A stretch of DNA of 64,000 bases from Isoetes taiwanensis (Eukaryota; Streptophyta; Lycopodiopsida; Isoetales; Isoetaceae): assembly GCA_021234155.1 (NCBI GenBank), contig JAJEKV010000046.1:4863665-4927664 (forward strand), in the 5' to 3' direction. The position numbers were made by a program, and so were the translations under genes. How positions within the stretch are numbered: position 1 is the stretch's first letter; each line of letters starts with the position of its first letter. A model generated the notes under the pieces. That model did not search any database and was not told the origin of the DNA. It saw only the letters and a program-made list of their open reading frames with translations. Below, one piece after another: positions 1-14,027 of the stretch.

Positions 1-3000
1 CTGCTAGAACAAAACATGATACAATTTGTACTCTAAGTACAATCAGTGCCAATGTAATTTTGTGGGCCAAAAAGACATTAGCTGGGTTGCCAAAAATAAA
101 AGTCATTATATCTTCTATTATCAACCCGATGCAAGACAGCAAATGTATTCAAAATTCAATCCGCATTATGCCCGATATTACCTTAATAATTGTACAAGTA
201 CAAACAGAGAGACCGGCTTAACTTGTAGTGACAAACATAATCACTACATTTTTACACCAATCACATGGATCCTTTGAAGGCCCTCGAAGTAGCATCCTGG
301 GCTTTCTCGGGAAAGCAATCCATCTTAACAATACATAGCATTTACACCAAGAAACATAGGCAAGGAGTAAAGACCCCGCTACCGCAAAGTAGTAACCGCC
401 TTCAGAGGACGCTTAGCCAAGAACATGGGTAAAAGCCTGGGCTACTAGCAAAGGCCATAAGGTCTTTTAAGTTTATCACCCTTCACCTTGCTTGTAACTA
501 ACATAAAAAACAAGGATCTAAGAGTAAAAACTATTCCCAAAGAACCCGGGCATACTACAACTAGAATGCTCTAATCTCAATCGTTTCTAGTGGGAAGTTA
601 TTTTAGGGAAGTTATTTTGTCAGCACCAGCATTCAATAGAGGTTTGCAAATATATAATCATTTCCAATGGTGCGTAATACTACAAGTAAAAGTTATAATC
701 GCTAGACAAATCAAGCCGCATCATATTCAAATAATCTATGATAATGCTTAGTTTTAAATAATTTACGCTTTGCCCTAGGCTATTGCAAATGCACCAAATG
801 TGCTTCGTGTTTGTTAATATAATCGCTAGTGTTTCTCCATACTCCCCGTGAATAAACTATGCAATCACCATATGACAGAAAACTTATAATTTCATGCCTT
901 AAAATTCAATCCGCCACCACATATCCAATAAACTACATGCACAAATAGCCATGAGGTGTAGATTTACAAATTTACATATTAGTGCGCTTATACCGGCCGC
1001 AATAAATACCGCACCGCCTCGCGGCCTCAAATCCAAGATAAACATGCAACATGCAATTATGAATAAGAGGGCGTATATATTCCGCATTCAATGTGGCAGT
1101 ATATGTAAGTGCATGGCTTGCATGCTCCAGCCTTACCATCCTGAACCTTAAAACTAAAACTCGCTATACTTTGGTGCAACCTAAAGCTCATCTACAATTG
1201 CGTACCGCTCACTCGAAGCCTTATAATGCAAAATTATTATCTCATGGACTCAAAAGGATGTCCACTTCACAAATTATTCCAAAGAACATGCACAAGCAAT
1301 TAGTGATGTTAAATGTCTATACTTTTATCCCAGTCCCTAGAGCATCCACTATGCAAATTGCTTGAGCTGAGCTTAAGCCTTAACTATTCCAGTAGTGCTG
1401 ACCATCATATAACTGCAGTTTACTATCCCAAGTGCATTTTCAGGTCTATCTCTACCCTAAGATAATCATAGCTAAAGTGTACTAGTATTTCAAAAATAGT
1501 CCCATAGTTCCATATGCCCCGACAAATTGCATAAACAGAGCAAATAAATGTAAACCGCCGCAAACAAATGAGCCGCATATATCAATATCATCAATCCACT
1601 CATCATATCCACTATTCAATACATCATATCCGCCTCAATTAATGTTCTCATTGCCATAGTTAGCAAGGCCTCTATGTTATTCTCACGCTGCTATAGTTAG
1701 CAAGGCTCTATGTTATGCTGAATCATGTTACCACTTAGATGAATAAATAGGCAAAGAGGAAAAGTAAATAAGATGTATCTATCCGGTGACACGACCGAGA
1801 TATTCATATAGCTTATCATATTCTCAACAGCCTATACCGGCCAAACCCCGCATTCGGGTGATATTATTACACAATTTTAGCCTCACTTTCCATCTATGCA
1901 AATACCAAAGTCACTGAAAGCTTCCTTGGCTATAAAGTAACATGCACAGTGTGTGCTTAATCGCTTCAAATTATTTAGCTAGTTAAATGGGTCACATCTA
2001 ACACTCCATAGCAATATGTATATGTATCTAGATGTATACAAGCCCTTAGACACTAAAAAAAAGATTTATGCAATAAAATGCATACATCTAGATCCTGAAG
2101 TTCTTTAGCCATATGCAACTCCGCGGTTAAAGCCATTACAACCTAAAATTGTGATGATGCCCCCGCCGCATTTTATCACTAAAATGTAATGGACAAATAT
2201 TCTTTTAGCGTTAAATGCACTAAGCTAGTCAATCTCTTATTCAGATTTATCCAAGAATAGGCATCGTTTTCGCATATATTAGATTATATACATCATTTTG
2301 AATCCATTTCAAACAGATCTAACAAGATCCATAGTCAAATATACTCAAAATTTCATATAAGATTCTCAAACCCTCGGTAGTGGACGCTTGAAGATTGCAT
2401 GATTCTCCATCAAAGACATCATTTGAGTGTATTTCATTTCCAAATTTTGCTCTAAGTTTGAATTATGTCATAGAAGGCCTCTTTAATTGAAATTGTCCCA
2501 ACAAAGTTTTGTCCACTCAAGCTTCAATTTCGAGCACTCTCGGTGTGATCCCGCTTTCGATTCATAGCTGCCATGGCCTCTACTAATGCCCTCGCGATGA
2601 TTTCTCCTTTCTTCCTACCCATAGCCGCAGTGAGGGTTTCTTCTACAAAATGCTGTAAGGCAGCATATCTCTACTACCGCAATCCAATCTTAGGGCTACC
2701 TACTGTAGAGACATCTAGTTACGTATATGCTCGTCCGGTTTTAATACCCAAAAGAAAGATATATACCGACAACATTCAAATCGCAGCAACCCTAATTCTA
2801 CAGTAACAACCAATCCAGTAACTCCTAATCTTGATCGTGGATCTAATAGATCCAAGATCCAATGCAATACCCATTTTCTAAGTTCGCCAAAAAAGCAATG
2901 AGCAATACAAAATTAGACATAGAAAAATGTTCCCAAGGGAAATATCAATGCTAATAAAACAATTTTTGGCGTAACTTCACCCAAGTCCCAAAAGCCACCT

Positions 3001-6000
3001 TAACAACTTACTCTCATGGTCAAAGACCCTAGATCAAATTATTCTTTCAAGACACTTCCAAAGACTCTTATTGCAATTTTAAACCGCTCACATGATTCTA
3101 TCTGAGATCCTCATTTCCAATTTTCATCTTTCGATAAAACTGTTAGAGCAATCTTCACATTGTACCTTATGTATAAAAAAGTATAAATGCTTCCTACCTA
3201 TTATTACTTATAATAATAATAATAAAAAAAAAAAAACCGTCTCCGAACTATGTTAAAAACTAGACCGTGACATCCGCTTTGTATCAATCCCTTGGTAGTA
3301 TTATCCTCCCATTACTAGAATGAGCCTTTCCCAAAGATGGTGTACCCTATGTCCCATCCACATCAAAAGAAATATTAGTCGCAAGATAAGTACAAACTTT
3401 CACAATATTGTTCCTTAGCTTACGTTATATTTGAAACTCGAATATTAAAGCCATTACGATAAGCCGCTTAGTACACAATAATATGCCTTTATACTTTGAA
3501 GCCATTATTAGAGTCTAACAAAGCACTTATTACACAAGTTTATAATGTATGCAATCCGCCTTTTATTCTTATTTTGAATCCACGTACCATATTCATAATG
3601 TTAAAAAACAAAATTTTATGTTCATACTGTTAAAAATGACATTTACAATTAAAATCACGCTACATATTTGATGTCAACCATCTTGGCAAAATTTTGTCTA
3701 AAATTTCATATAAAGCTTTACGTGAAACATTGTCTAAAATTTCATAAAAGCTACTACAACCCGTAGAATGTAATAGAATGTAATAGAATAGTTTTTTAAC
3801 GCCCAATTTTATACCAATAGGTCATGGGACCCATACAATGGGCTAGTACTAACTACTACTACTAGGATTAAAAACCCCGCCTCGAAGCGCCTTTGCTGGA
3901 AAACCTTGAAGTAAAGTTTTGGAGATAATGACTCACCGAGGGCTCCAAGAATTGCCGACGCTTATCTAGAACTCAAGTATGTATACTGTCATGCACGTAT
4001 GGTGCTCGAGAAGTCAGGAAGCGCGGAATGGAATGCTAAGGTCAAAAATGATTCCGACTATCTCAAAGTGCGGCAACCTTAAGAGTATGGCTTTCATCTT
4101 CAATAACCTCGCGGATCGGCTAAATAAGCACATAGTCTCGCCGCTGCAATTGCGGCCGCCCCATCTACCGCTCCCTAACCAGAGACTGTGGGACTGTATA
4201 ATCGATGCACAGCTACGCTTGTGTTCTCGACAATGAAGCAAGTACATAAGCTGGGGCCCCCAGCTAAGCGGTGGATTTATGTGTGCATGATATCGACCAG
4301 CTACTTGGGCCAAAGTAGCCGGGCAAGGCCCCATATCTTTTGGAGTAAAAAACAACCATTGAGATATCATCATGCAAAAAGCTCGATCAAGATCGCAAGC
4401 ATCAGTAACGCTTCCATATAATGCCCCCAACGCAAACCATGTAAAGGTAATGCCTTTCCTAACATCGCTTCAAACAGGAGATCTCAAACATGGCAAGTGC
4501 ACCTGCGCATATAGTGAGATGGCGCTCATGGCGCACGTCAAGAGGCCAAAAACCTGCCTCTTGTAAAAGAATAAAGATAGGGCACCGCTGTTTAACCCCA
4601 GGCTGTAAGTGAGAGTGACTTTTGCACCGCCTCCAAGCTCTCCTCAAGCACTAGCACTAATGGCGTGCTCCCCCACACTTCGTAGCTATACAAGAACAAA
4701 GCTCTACCAAAGCCCTAAACAAGTGAGCTTCCGTATTAATCATGAATTTCTCAAGGCTTAAAAACAATTGTTTTGGTATCGCATAGAGTGCTCTCTTCCA
4801 TCCGTGCTGTCACCCAATTCGCTTTGGTAATACACTGTTCTTAAAAGTGTATTCTTACGCATTCCTACACCAAGATACTTCAGATACTTCCATTGCCCCA
4901 ACTTCAAGGCTTATCATACATAGGGGAACATTGTGACGAAGATTGAACTACCAAAAAAGCTTGGTCTTTGAAGATTAACACGTTAGTGACTGCGTTTCCA
5001 ATGTAACCGTAAGGTGAAAATGTAAATGTTGCCGCGATACTAGCAAAGGGTATGTGCCGTAAGAAAGACGCACCGTTATGATAAGTTGCCTAATGATATA
5101 GGTGCCAAATGTGGACCTCCGCCATGATTATCAAGCCATTCTTCCAATTTACCAATGCCTAAAGAGAGATAAAGGGCAACCCCGGATTTAACCCAATATT
5201 GTTAGTGATTTCATGCACTGGAGTGCTGGAAATTTTTAGCAAAACCCTTTCTATAGAGCCGAGAACTCGGTGATTTTTAAAGATCTTGTGAACCCCAAGT
5301 GTCCGCAGAGAAGCCTGGCATCAGATCAAAAGCGCAAGTAAAAATCCATGTGCCGTTATATGAGGTCTGACAAACTTCGACTATATAAAACCAATAAGCA
5401 TGCTAATGTGAAAAATATGGTCTATTGTAGAATGGTATGGACGAAAAGCTCTGCATGATGTCAACTGCCAAGTATAAGATCGCTAAGAGCTTTGAAAATA
5501 TGGAACTTTACCATGATCATGCTGCATTCATGCTTATCACCGCTGTAAATTTGGTAATTTACCTTGCATTAATGTACTCTGCTTCAAAGCAAGTTTCTTG
5601 CAAAGCTTGGATTTAAAAGAGAAAGGGGATGATTGTAGCTTAAGAAGCACTTCCCATTTAAGCAATTCTTGCAAACTCTGGCACCTTGAGATCGTTTGCT
5701 TGATAGATGCCGCGTAGCCCTTCTTTTACCTCTCCTGTGAATTGAAGAATATCACCTACCAAAGGAGTGCTACCGTAATTAAGGACCCCCAGATGATCAT
5801 ATAAGGGACCACAACGCTTCATCCACGCTTACAGAAATATGTCCAAGGGTAGGGAGGTGGTCGATATAATATTCTTGGCGCCTCGTATAACCGAGGCTCA
5901 CGCGAAGTTGTGCATCCAAACATTTGCTCGATGTCGAACAAAGCTGCCTTCAAGGCTTCAAAACGTAATTTATAACGCTGAAATGGCATTATGTCGCCGC

Positions 6001-9000
6001 TGTGATTCGGCTCAACTACTGGCCCCTAATTGTTTTAAGTCGCTGCGCCTTCATCAAACCAAAGTACTTCTAGGAAAGGATTTCCACAAAGATGAGTTAA
6101 ATAATCGTGGCACGTTGGCGAGACGGTATATATCAAAAAATGCCGATTACGCAAGAGTTGGGTAAATCCGCACGTAAGTGTAGGAGCTACCGTCCGCTCG
6201 CGAAAGATCTAGAATAAGTCGCCAAATGCGAGACAGAGCAGAGCCCGATAGCAATGGGTTGAGGGAGGTGGAAGCCGCCACTTTAATGACAACAAAGTGA
6301 TAAGGATCGATTTTATCTCCTCATCTCTATGCCTTGTGCCAATCTAAAAATCTGAAATGATCCGCTAGTTTGCACTTGGGAAAATGACATAATCAACACC
6401 AGTGGGAATTCACCAATTCCCGCCTATCCCGGCCCTCGCATGTAATACCTTTAGAGGTGGCCACGGCTTAAGCCATTACAAAGTACCATCTCAAAGACTT
6501 CACATAACCGATAGCCTTCCAAAACGTTATATCGGTTTGTTAGTACCGCTATGAACGCGGGCGCAAGATCAGATTGTCAGCAGACATCCATAGCGTCAAT
6601 ATCCCTGGGTGCATAGTTGAGCAAATTTTGCATTTCGCTAGCGCGCAGCATTGAAATCACTCAAGAAGAATAACATGCCCCAACTATTTGAATTGATCAA
6701 TGTCATCATAAAGATCACCATAGGGATCATCATGTAGCTTACATCATATTCATCATATAAAAAGGTGATGATGTAGGTAGCAACAGCAATCTCAACAAAA
6801 AATGGTACTTCTTGTGCAAATGAAGTTTGATCCACATACATTATATCTGGTCACCTTTATAGCGGATATATGGAGCGTATCCTTTGAAATAGCAAGCAAC
6901 TCCACCGGCAACTTCGCGTCCGCCACATTCATTAAATAATGAAAAGAATTGATAGCCTGTGAAAATGAGGCTTGGTCAATGTTCCCACGCTTCCATGAGC
7001 ATAAGGATATCCATATCTTTTGCAATGGGATCTCAAGCCACCTTTTATTTCGTGAAAACCTCAACAATTCCGTGACACCAACCTAAGGCACATTTCCTAG
7101 AAGGTACATTTGAGGCGAGTAAAGTAAGGAATCGAGGAGGTTTGAGTAAGAGGCAAGTAGCCGCAGTTGCAAGAAGAAGAATATTCAGCCAGCCAGCTTG
7201 ATCAAAGGTACCATTAGTAACATCACAGAGAGGGAATGGCCTGAGCGTAGCGGTATGCGGTGGGGTGCAGCGGAATACCGGAAGCATTTCGGTAAAGGCT
7301 TGGTATGCATGGAAATGGGAGAATGGACTTTAACACCAGCAAGATGAGTGGCCTTAGCATGATGAAAGGCGCTTGCAAAGGTTGCATGTGCGATGGTGTA
7401 AAATACGAGTTTTCCATCGAATCATGCGCCTACCACCATTCTTGAATGTCCCGACCTTTGCAAATTCTCAAGGCCCGCTAGCCGCAATCAGTAAGATCAA
7501 AATCCATAGAGAGATGTCCCTTTCAATTGTTATCGCTTTGAGGATATCCATTTTAGTACTCAAATTCTCAGACCGGTAAAATTTCTAATTATGCGCGGGT
7601 GGTGGGCCGCAGTTGCTCCTGTTCCCTATAAAAGTGTGCTAGCGCTGACAACAACTCGGTATGCAGTTCAATTTAGCTTAATACCAAAGTCTCTGTACTG
7701 TAAAGTCCTGAAGGCTTCTTTTTCCTGCATGCCACGCATCACGACACACCGACAAGTTGTGCCTATCAATGTATTCTCTAATGTACTGAAAGCAGACATG
7801 TAGATGCAAGATGTATAAAACCCGTTACATGAGAGTTTTGAAATTGTAGAGTATATAGCTCACTTATCAATTCAAAGGCACTTAAAATGCTTTAAGATCT
7901 ATTCAGAAGTTACACAAAGATTTCCTAAGTAGCAAATTCTCTGCTTGGTTGTCTCAAATACCCATATTCCTTCTCGGGTTTAAAAACTTTCTTTCGAAGC
8001 ATAAGCTACAATGAGAAGGAGAGTGCCGTGACTCCTGCTCCATTCAATACACGCATTAGCATGATGATAGTAACGTAGTAAGGGCCAGTACATTGGGACT
8101 CTCGCTTATCACCGATCACCCATTGTGCCTTTGCCCCCGCTAATTTACAAGGAAGGATATGAAATTGAAATTTATGCCACAAGATTCATCGCTCATAAGA
8201 AACGTGAGCTTGTAAATCATTGTCCAATCTCTCAAAATATTTTAACAAGGCTCCCACACCGCAGAAATCACAGGAATCTAATCCAGAATATATGCTATGA
8301 AACATATTTGATCCTATTCTATCCGATGAAAACTTACACGTTCTCAGCCTTCATCTTTTATTTAATCGTATAAGTCAAGTAGAATGTGCCATTTAGACTA
8401 CAAACACTTAATCGACTTCTTAAAGTCTACAGTCTTAGAAAGTAAAACTCGTATGCATTGCAAAAACTGTTGCTTTTGATCGAAAACCAATAGCACCATC
8501 ATTTCATTTTGCTCCATTTCTAATTGGTGATACACCCCAATCATGAAGATTCTCAGGCCTCTCGCCATGCATCAAATTTTTGAGGGTGGTAAAGAACTGC
8601 TTCAGCTTAATCAAGAAAATCATACATGGTTGATTCAAGCTAGACATAGCAAGATCTCAAAAACAAAAATGTTCCTAGATTAGAATCGAATGTAAAAGTA
8701 GTCCCAAAATAATATCGGGCCTCATGTTTGACATGTTGGTAAGTCGGGGCAAAGTAATAAACCGCCTCAGAGATGAAGGAAAACAGTCACACTCAAAGAA
8801 ATTTTGCATTTACCAGATAGCTAAAACCAAACAAGATTAGGAGGTAAGGTTGAGCAAAGTATGTTCAGCAGAAGGAAAAAAACAATCCTCAAGATCCAAT
8901 GCAAGCTAGGGAAAATGGAAGGTCTAGGAGCAAGTAGGGAATCCAATTTGGCATTGAAGTATGCATAAAGGGTACAGCGCATCCAAAGAGTAGGTATCTT

Positions 9001-9600
9001 CGGCCTTATCGCTAAAGACTACCATGCAAGAAGACCTGGCCTACATAAGTATGCTAGTGAAACCATATAGATCTCGCCAAAAGTTCCGTGTATAGTAATC
9101 GCCCCTCAGATCTTATGAACTGATTCATCACATAAAAATTTGGCCGTACATGTATTAAGAAATCACATGTAACATCCGGCCTACCTCTCTCGCAGAAGGC
9201 TTCTGTAGACTCTCCACCCCGCCATGTGCGTCGTATTCAGATGTATTAATGCCGCCTTCCGTATGGGCTCCAGCCTCTGGCCTCAAGATCATTCTTGATG
9301 TCATCCATGTCTCCAAGGCTTTACACTCAAGTATGTTAGAATCATCACAAAAGGCGCAGTTAGGAATTCATAACACATAAATTGGGGAGACAAACAACCG
9401 TGCCCCCTAAAGGCACCAATTGAGTCCCACTTCCTCGCTATATTTGTCACCAATTTCCTTTATGAGCCGCTGCGAGATCTAACGCTAAGCCGGAAATGCA
9501 TCTTAATCCGCAAGATAGAGAAGTTCTTTTACCATAAACAACTCTATTTCTCAAGCTTCCAAATATTCCATATAAATGAACATAATAAGATTAAAAGGCA
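1..9600. other. gene-poor region, no supported gene
   Basis: I see no open frame with recognisable protein motifs, no tRNA and no clear element ends here. Open frames are short, overlap on both strands and lack conserved motifs; the longest (positions 4014-4430, minus, 138 codons, and 5839-6165, plus, 108 codons) match no family I recognise. The sequence is AT-rich with scattered short CG-rich islands of the type accgc. It is probably old, decayed repeat DNA, but I cannot name the families. Confidence 0.5.
3211..3236. repeat. TAA microsatellite running into poly-A
   Basis: A short run of TAA trinucleotides is followed directly by about 13 A residues. This is the usual form of a simple repeat grown from a retrotransposon tail, but no element body is recognisable next to it. 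Confidence 0.7.
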
Positions 9601-9689
9601 CACCGCTTGAATATGTGATAATAGATTGCCATTAACTCTCATGGGAAAGAGGAATCCCAAAATTTCTCATTAAACCAAGACCAGAAGGG

Positions 9690-10910
9690 TTAAGCTTTCG
9701 GGATTGCAGGAAAATGTGCTCAACACTCTCCTCCATGCTGCAAGCAAGTCAGTAATTTGGGGAAATGTTCCTTACATCTTTTCGAGATCATTCGCAGTTG
9801 TAGATACTCTTGTTTTACAACAACATAAAAAAGCTAATTTTAGGAAAGCACAAGAATGCCGCATCTCTAACAGAGTCCCCGCCAACCTCCCTCGTGAGAT
9901 AGACCATTTGAAGAAGCTTTTAGATGGGGTAGCGAGTTACTAATGATCGAATATACATTACTTACCTCAGAATGACATTTGCCATCCAAATTCCAAATTT
10001 TGTAGCTTTTAGTGGACTACATAGTTAAGCCAAAAAGTGAGGAAGAATAGTTCCGATATGATAATATATCTTTCTGGCTACTTGAAGTACCATGAAGTAT
10101 TCTCTAAAGGTCAGCCCATGAAATAAACTTGCCATCTACATAAAGATCACTCACAGTACCGAAACCACATCATTCCATTTTTATAAATTCTGGGTGCCTC
10201 AAGGCCAAAAACACTGGCTCACATGATCATTAAGGATAGGGTTCCGTAAAAATAGACATGTTAAGGTTTAGATCATTGAGGGTAGCATATTCAAAGCAAG
10301 TTTGAACTTTATTCCATGCCATAATGATATTCCTCATTAGAGGGAAGCACAGGACTGTGGGTGAAGATTATTGAAGCAGAATCGTAAGAAATGACTTAAG
10401 GAAGGGTGACCAACCACATGAGAGAGCTCCTCAAGCCAAACTTAAATAAAATTGAGTAGCTGCGGACTAGAGTTAGACACAAGAGAATTCCACACATATT
10501 TCCCCAGCCTAAGGCACAAGCTCAGAAAAGTGATCCTTACATCCTAGCCCACCATGTTTCTTTGGCTTTACAAATACTCCAACCTACTAAGTGAGACCCT
10601 TTCCACATAAATCTTCTAATAAGTTTCTCAATTTCCCCCGACAAGTAGCTTTAGGGGCCACTAGGAGCTAAGAAAATAAAATGGAGCTAGCAAGTAATCG
10701 GAATTAGCAATAATAGTCCCGCTCGCAAAAGATAGGCTCCTCTAAAATGGTTCAACTTCTTCTTAATTCTATCAATAATAGGTTGCCAAAGACCTTTCAA
10801 GGAGGGGCTTTGTAGATAAAGGCATTCCCAACAAAGTAGAGGTCATACTAAGGACCTTGATATCAAGAAAGTTCGGTCTTCGATATTATCCCCTAATGAT
10901 AACAGATTTG
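9690..10910 (-). pseudogene. decayed LINE (non-LTR retrotransposon) ORF2 fragment, minus strand
   Basis: Read on the minus strand with frame changes, this stretch gives the region C-terminal to the reverse transcriptase core of plant L1-type LINEs. In order: a LLGMPLSTK segment (about 10855-10815), WQPIIDRIKKKLNHFRGAY (about 10797-10738, matching the W-PLIEK-KKL-WKGK block), IEKLIRRFMWKG and GWSICK (about 10640-10562, matching the R-FLWGG and VNWK-VC-PKK-GGLG block), and at 9740-9696 a zinc-binding zf-RVT remnant CSMEESVEHIFLQS. No continuous frame survives and the catalytic RT core is not seen. The element is dead; assignment to LINEs rests on the order of several weak but consistent motifs. 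Confidence 0.6.
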
Positions 10911-11882
10911 GCCGTGATTTAGGATTTATACCTGAAAAGCAGAGAGAATTGTTTGATAATTCCAAGAAAGTTTCCACATTAGAGAGATCAAAGATCAAGG
11001 AAGGCAAAGGTATCACTGCTATCAGGAGGTTATGACTGAAGGTTTTGATGATTCTCTCAGCTGTGTTAGAAATTGCATTTTAGAACCACACATGTAATAT
11101 AAAAGGTACTTAAAGGTGGATATTCATACACATTTATAACTTTTGGTTTCTGTTATGTAGCCACATAATGTGGTTTTTTGTTCTTTGTAGTTTTTGTTGT
11201 AGAGATCCCATTCCATTTTTCATCAAAACAACCATGTTTTTTATATGTGACAGCTAGTTAGTGATATGTCAAGATAAATGCAAAGATAATAAAATACCTG
11301 GCTGGTCTCAGATACAATTCTACCAAAAGTAAATTCTTAGATGTATCGTCTGGAAGTGCTTTTATCCTGAAAGCAGAGCCCTTTCCTCAAATTTGGTCAT
11401 GTTGTCCGCCGACTCTCAAAGATATAAGGAAATTTATAGAATCTGAAGTGTGCCTACCCCTCTGTCCCTAACTACATGTAGCTCAAAGCTGCCTGCATTG
11501 CCTTAGAGTTGTCTTTTAAGTTGTGCATAGTGAGGTAATCATCACACTAAATAGTTAGGTCTACAATATTTGGAATTCTAATTGTCATAAGTTCTCAGAG
11601 ATTTTGCTGAGCAGTAGGTATTCTTTCTCTTTGTATAAATAGGTGGAATAAGATCGAATGTTGTGTTTTATCACGATATCATGCTGGGTCATTCTTGTTA
11701 CCCTTTTGTTCTAACTCGAGTTTTTGCTCAATTACTTTACTAGATCTTCGTGCGGCTCTTTTGCATCCTTGACATATGTATTTTTGTATTTCTTACGGAT
11801 GGACCGTAGAATGTCGTTGACCCTATGACTACAAAAAAAGACAGGACCTTCAAATTTTATCGTTTTTCATGTTTTTTTGTTT
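10911..11882. other. intergenic, nothing recognised
   Basis: No coding motifs, RNA genes or element ends are visible. The part near 10911-11050 may be further, unrecognisable LINE sequence continuing from the neighbouring minus-strand fragment. Confidence 0.4.
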
Positions 11883-12011
11883 GGAGAATTCTTGTAAGCA
11901 GGTGATTTCACCCTGAAAAAAGAGCTCACGGAGGCGCCACACGCGGCAAAGCCGCTCATGGGCAGCCTCACTCGCCCTTGTTTTTCATGACCTGCTCACA
12001 AGAATTACTCC
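11883..12011. repeat. 129-bp inverted-repeat (hairpin/MITE-like) element
   Basis: The left arm at 11883-11903 (ggagaattcttgtaagcag, then gt) is matched in inverted orientation by 11990-12011, with two or three differences over about 21 bases. The loop holds a CG-rich stretch. The flanks are T-rich on the left and A-rich on the right, so a target duplication cannot be decided. It may be a tiny MITE or a chance foldback. Confidence 0.45.
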
Positions 12012-12469
12012 TTCCAAAAAAAGTAAGGGACAAGTTCATCTACCTTAATCCCATGGGTTCTCCACACTACGAATCCCCTAGGCTCTCTGCAATAAAGCTG
12101 GGATGATCCTCTAGATCATAACGAAACGATGAAATGTGTCCAACATGGCTCCAACACTTAAGTTTGTACTCCAAGCTCGCTTGAATATACATCTGCACAA
12201 CTCTAAAGTTGTGAAAACAACCCAATATAGCAACAGATTGTTGTATTGCATCTAGTAGAACCTTTGCTATGATTGTAGCAAGATGAAAAGCTTCTAGAGC
12301 CTTTGTTTTGGTGGCCAAAGGGGATACCCTTCTATCTCCTAAGATCCTCCTATCTGCATTCTATTGAAACCAAATTGAAGGAGAGGAGGCAAATTGCTTA
12401 GGAATGAATCACATTTGAAGTGAAGATTTCAACACTTAATCAGGTCATTTTAGGCCTGTAAATAAATTT

Positions 12470-13065
12470 GATTTGGTGGAGATTGCCTTGCCTCCTTGTC
12501 CATGGTCGGAAGAGTGCAAGTAGCTAAGTCTATTCTGAATAGTATGCATGCTACCTAGTTTTAGAATTGCTTGTTCCTGCCTGAAAATTTTAATGAGAGA
12601 AACTTTATATGGTGTGCTAATGAAATATGTAATATTGTGAAGATTGCTTGGAGTAAATGCATCTATCTGCTGAAAGATACTGTTGGTTATGTCATATCTA
12701 GGAATTCATGGAAAAGTCCTCCTTTCCAAGTTCCTTTGGCATGTCTTATCGAACAGTGTATAGTCATGTGAAATGCGATAGCCTATCAGCATTGGAACAC
12801 TACATTGCTTTTTGCAAAAACACCAGTTTTCTTGGAACCCTACTCTTTCCTCTCAAGCCTCCCCTTTCCTTGAAGATTTATTGAAAGCTTGGAAGACTGT
12901 TAAGTCGCAAGTGGGCCATTGCCTTGCTTTCAAACATCTCCTCATTGTAAGTCCATTTTTATCCACTTGTGGCTTATGCATCCATGAACTCGGAACTACA
13001 AGTATCTCCACTATGAAAGCGTGGTATTCTGATGGACAACCTCTTCTTTGGACAGTATAACATTA
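12470..13065 (+). pseudogene. decayed LINE ORF2 fragment, plus strand
   Basis: Read on the plus strand with frame changes, 12490-12560 gives a segment LSMVGRVQVAKSILNSMHA that matches the LS-AGR-LIKSVL block following the RT domain in plant LINEs. Further on, 12860-13055 gives LLKAWKTVKSQ and, later, STMKAWYSDGQPL, which resemble the spacer between RT and the zinc-binding domain. Stops interrupt the frame. It lies on the strand opposite to the LINE fragment at 9.7-10.9 kb and so is a separate insertion. The catalytic domains are absent. The family call is by motif resemblance only. Confidence 0.5.
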
Positions 13066-13536
13066 AATATCATTTGATGTGGCGGGACTTCTATATTTGG
13101 AAAGCTGTTGCAAACAACATTGTAGTTCAATCTAATCAGATAGAGGAGAGAATTTGGAAAAGTAGAGAGAATTTGGAAAACTAATGCTGATAGTCCATTG
13201 GGAAATGTTGAAAGAGAATTTAGAAAACTAATGGTGATATTCCATTGGGAAATAATTTGTTACATTATTACAGGTGGTTGACAACTGCCTCCATCCTCCC
13301 ATTGGGCTCTTAAGGTGCAAGGAGATTATCACCGCATTTGGAAGCCCACCTAGCACAGTGGCGTTATAATTAAGCACATTATGCATCTTTGCCAAATTGT
13401 TCACTACTCAATCAACATAAATGAGTGTCCATTTGTTCAACCTAGATTGTCCAACTCACCCAGTATGCAACTTGATGCTTAGTCCATTGGGCATTATTTT
13501 GTGTTGTGTTCAGACATGGGTTCAAAACTAGTCAGC
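13066..13536. other. possible LINE continuation, nothing certain
   Basis: Sequence continues from the plus-strand LINE fragment without a visible boundary. A short tandem duplication around gaatttggaaa occurs near 13150-13220. No domain could be recognised. Confidence 0.3.
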
Positions 13537-13682
13537 AATGGTGGTCAAGACCATTTATGGTACTTCGAAGGCAACTCCATATGAACATCTATCCAAGATT
13601 TGCAAGCACAATGGTGGTCAAGACCATTTATGGTACTTTGATGGCAACCCCATATGAACATCTATCCAAGATTTGCAAGCAC
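13537..13682 (+). repeat. 73-bp tandem duplication
   Basis: Two adjacent copies of about 73 bp, starting aatggtggtcaagacc at 13537 and again at 13610, are nearly identical apart from a few bases. The period is not a multiple of three, so the duplication shifts any reading frame through it. It looks recent. Confidence 0.85.
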
Positions 13683-14027
13683 AGCTCACCTAAAGAACAT
13701 AACGAATTTCTTCCTCATAGCAATGTCTTCAAGGTCTAGAGATTTAAACGAGCAAAACATTGTGCAAATTCCCTAGTCTTCCATGTAGCATCTATGGAAG
13801 ACTGCCCTCTCCACAAGACAGATATTCTTGAACATCTTTATCGTGCAACTTGCAAACGCAAGTATCTAGAATCTTCTGGTTTTACTAGAGAGTTGAGGCA
13901 AAGATTTGCTTGCCAAGCACGCTTTGCAGAGGGAAGATTCGCTTGCATGAGAGATAATATGTAGAAGCGGCAAAAGCGGGGTAGAAGAATTGTAATCATG
14001 GACTGGCATTTATTACATATCGTTACA

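Noticed and set aside
4014-4430. Longest open frame on the left side (138 codons, minus strand)
   Set aside because: It overlaps open frames on the other strand, starts and ends without context, has no recognisable motif and no splice or promoter support.
5839-6165. Open frame starting GREVVDIIFL, resembling a block of LINE reverse transcriptases
   Set aside because: Only the first 12 residues resemble RT; the next block (F-DL-KAYD) does not follow in any frame.
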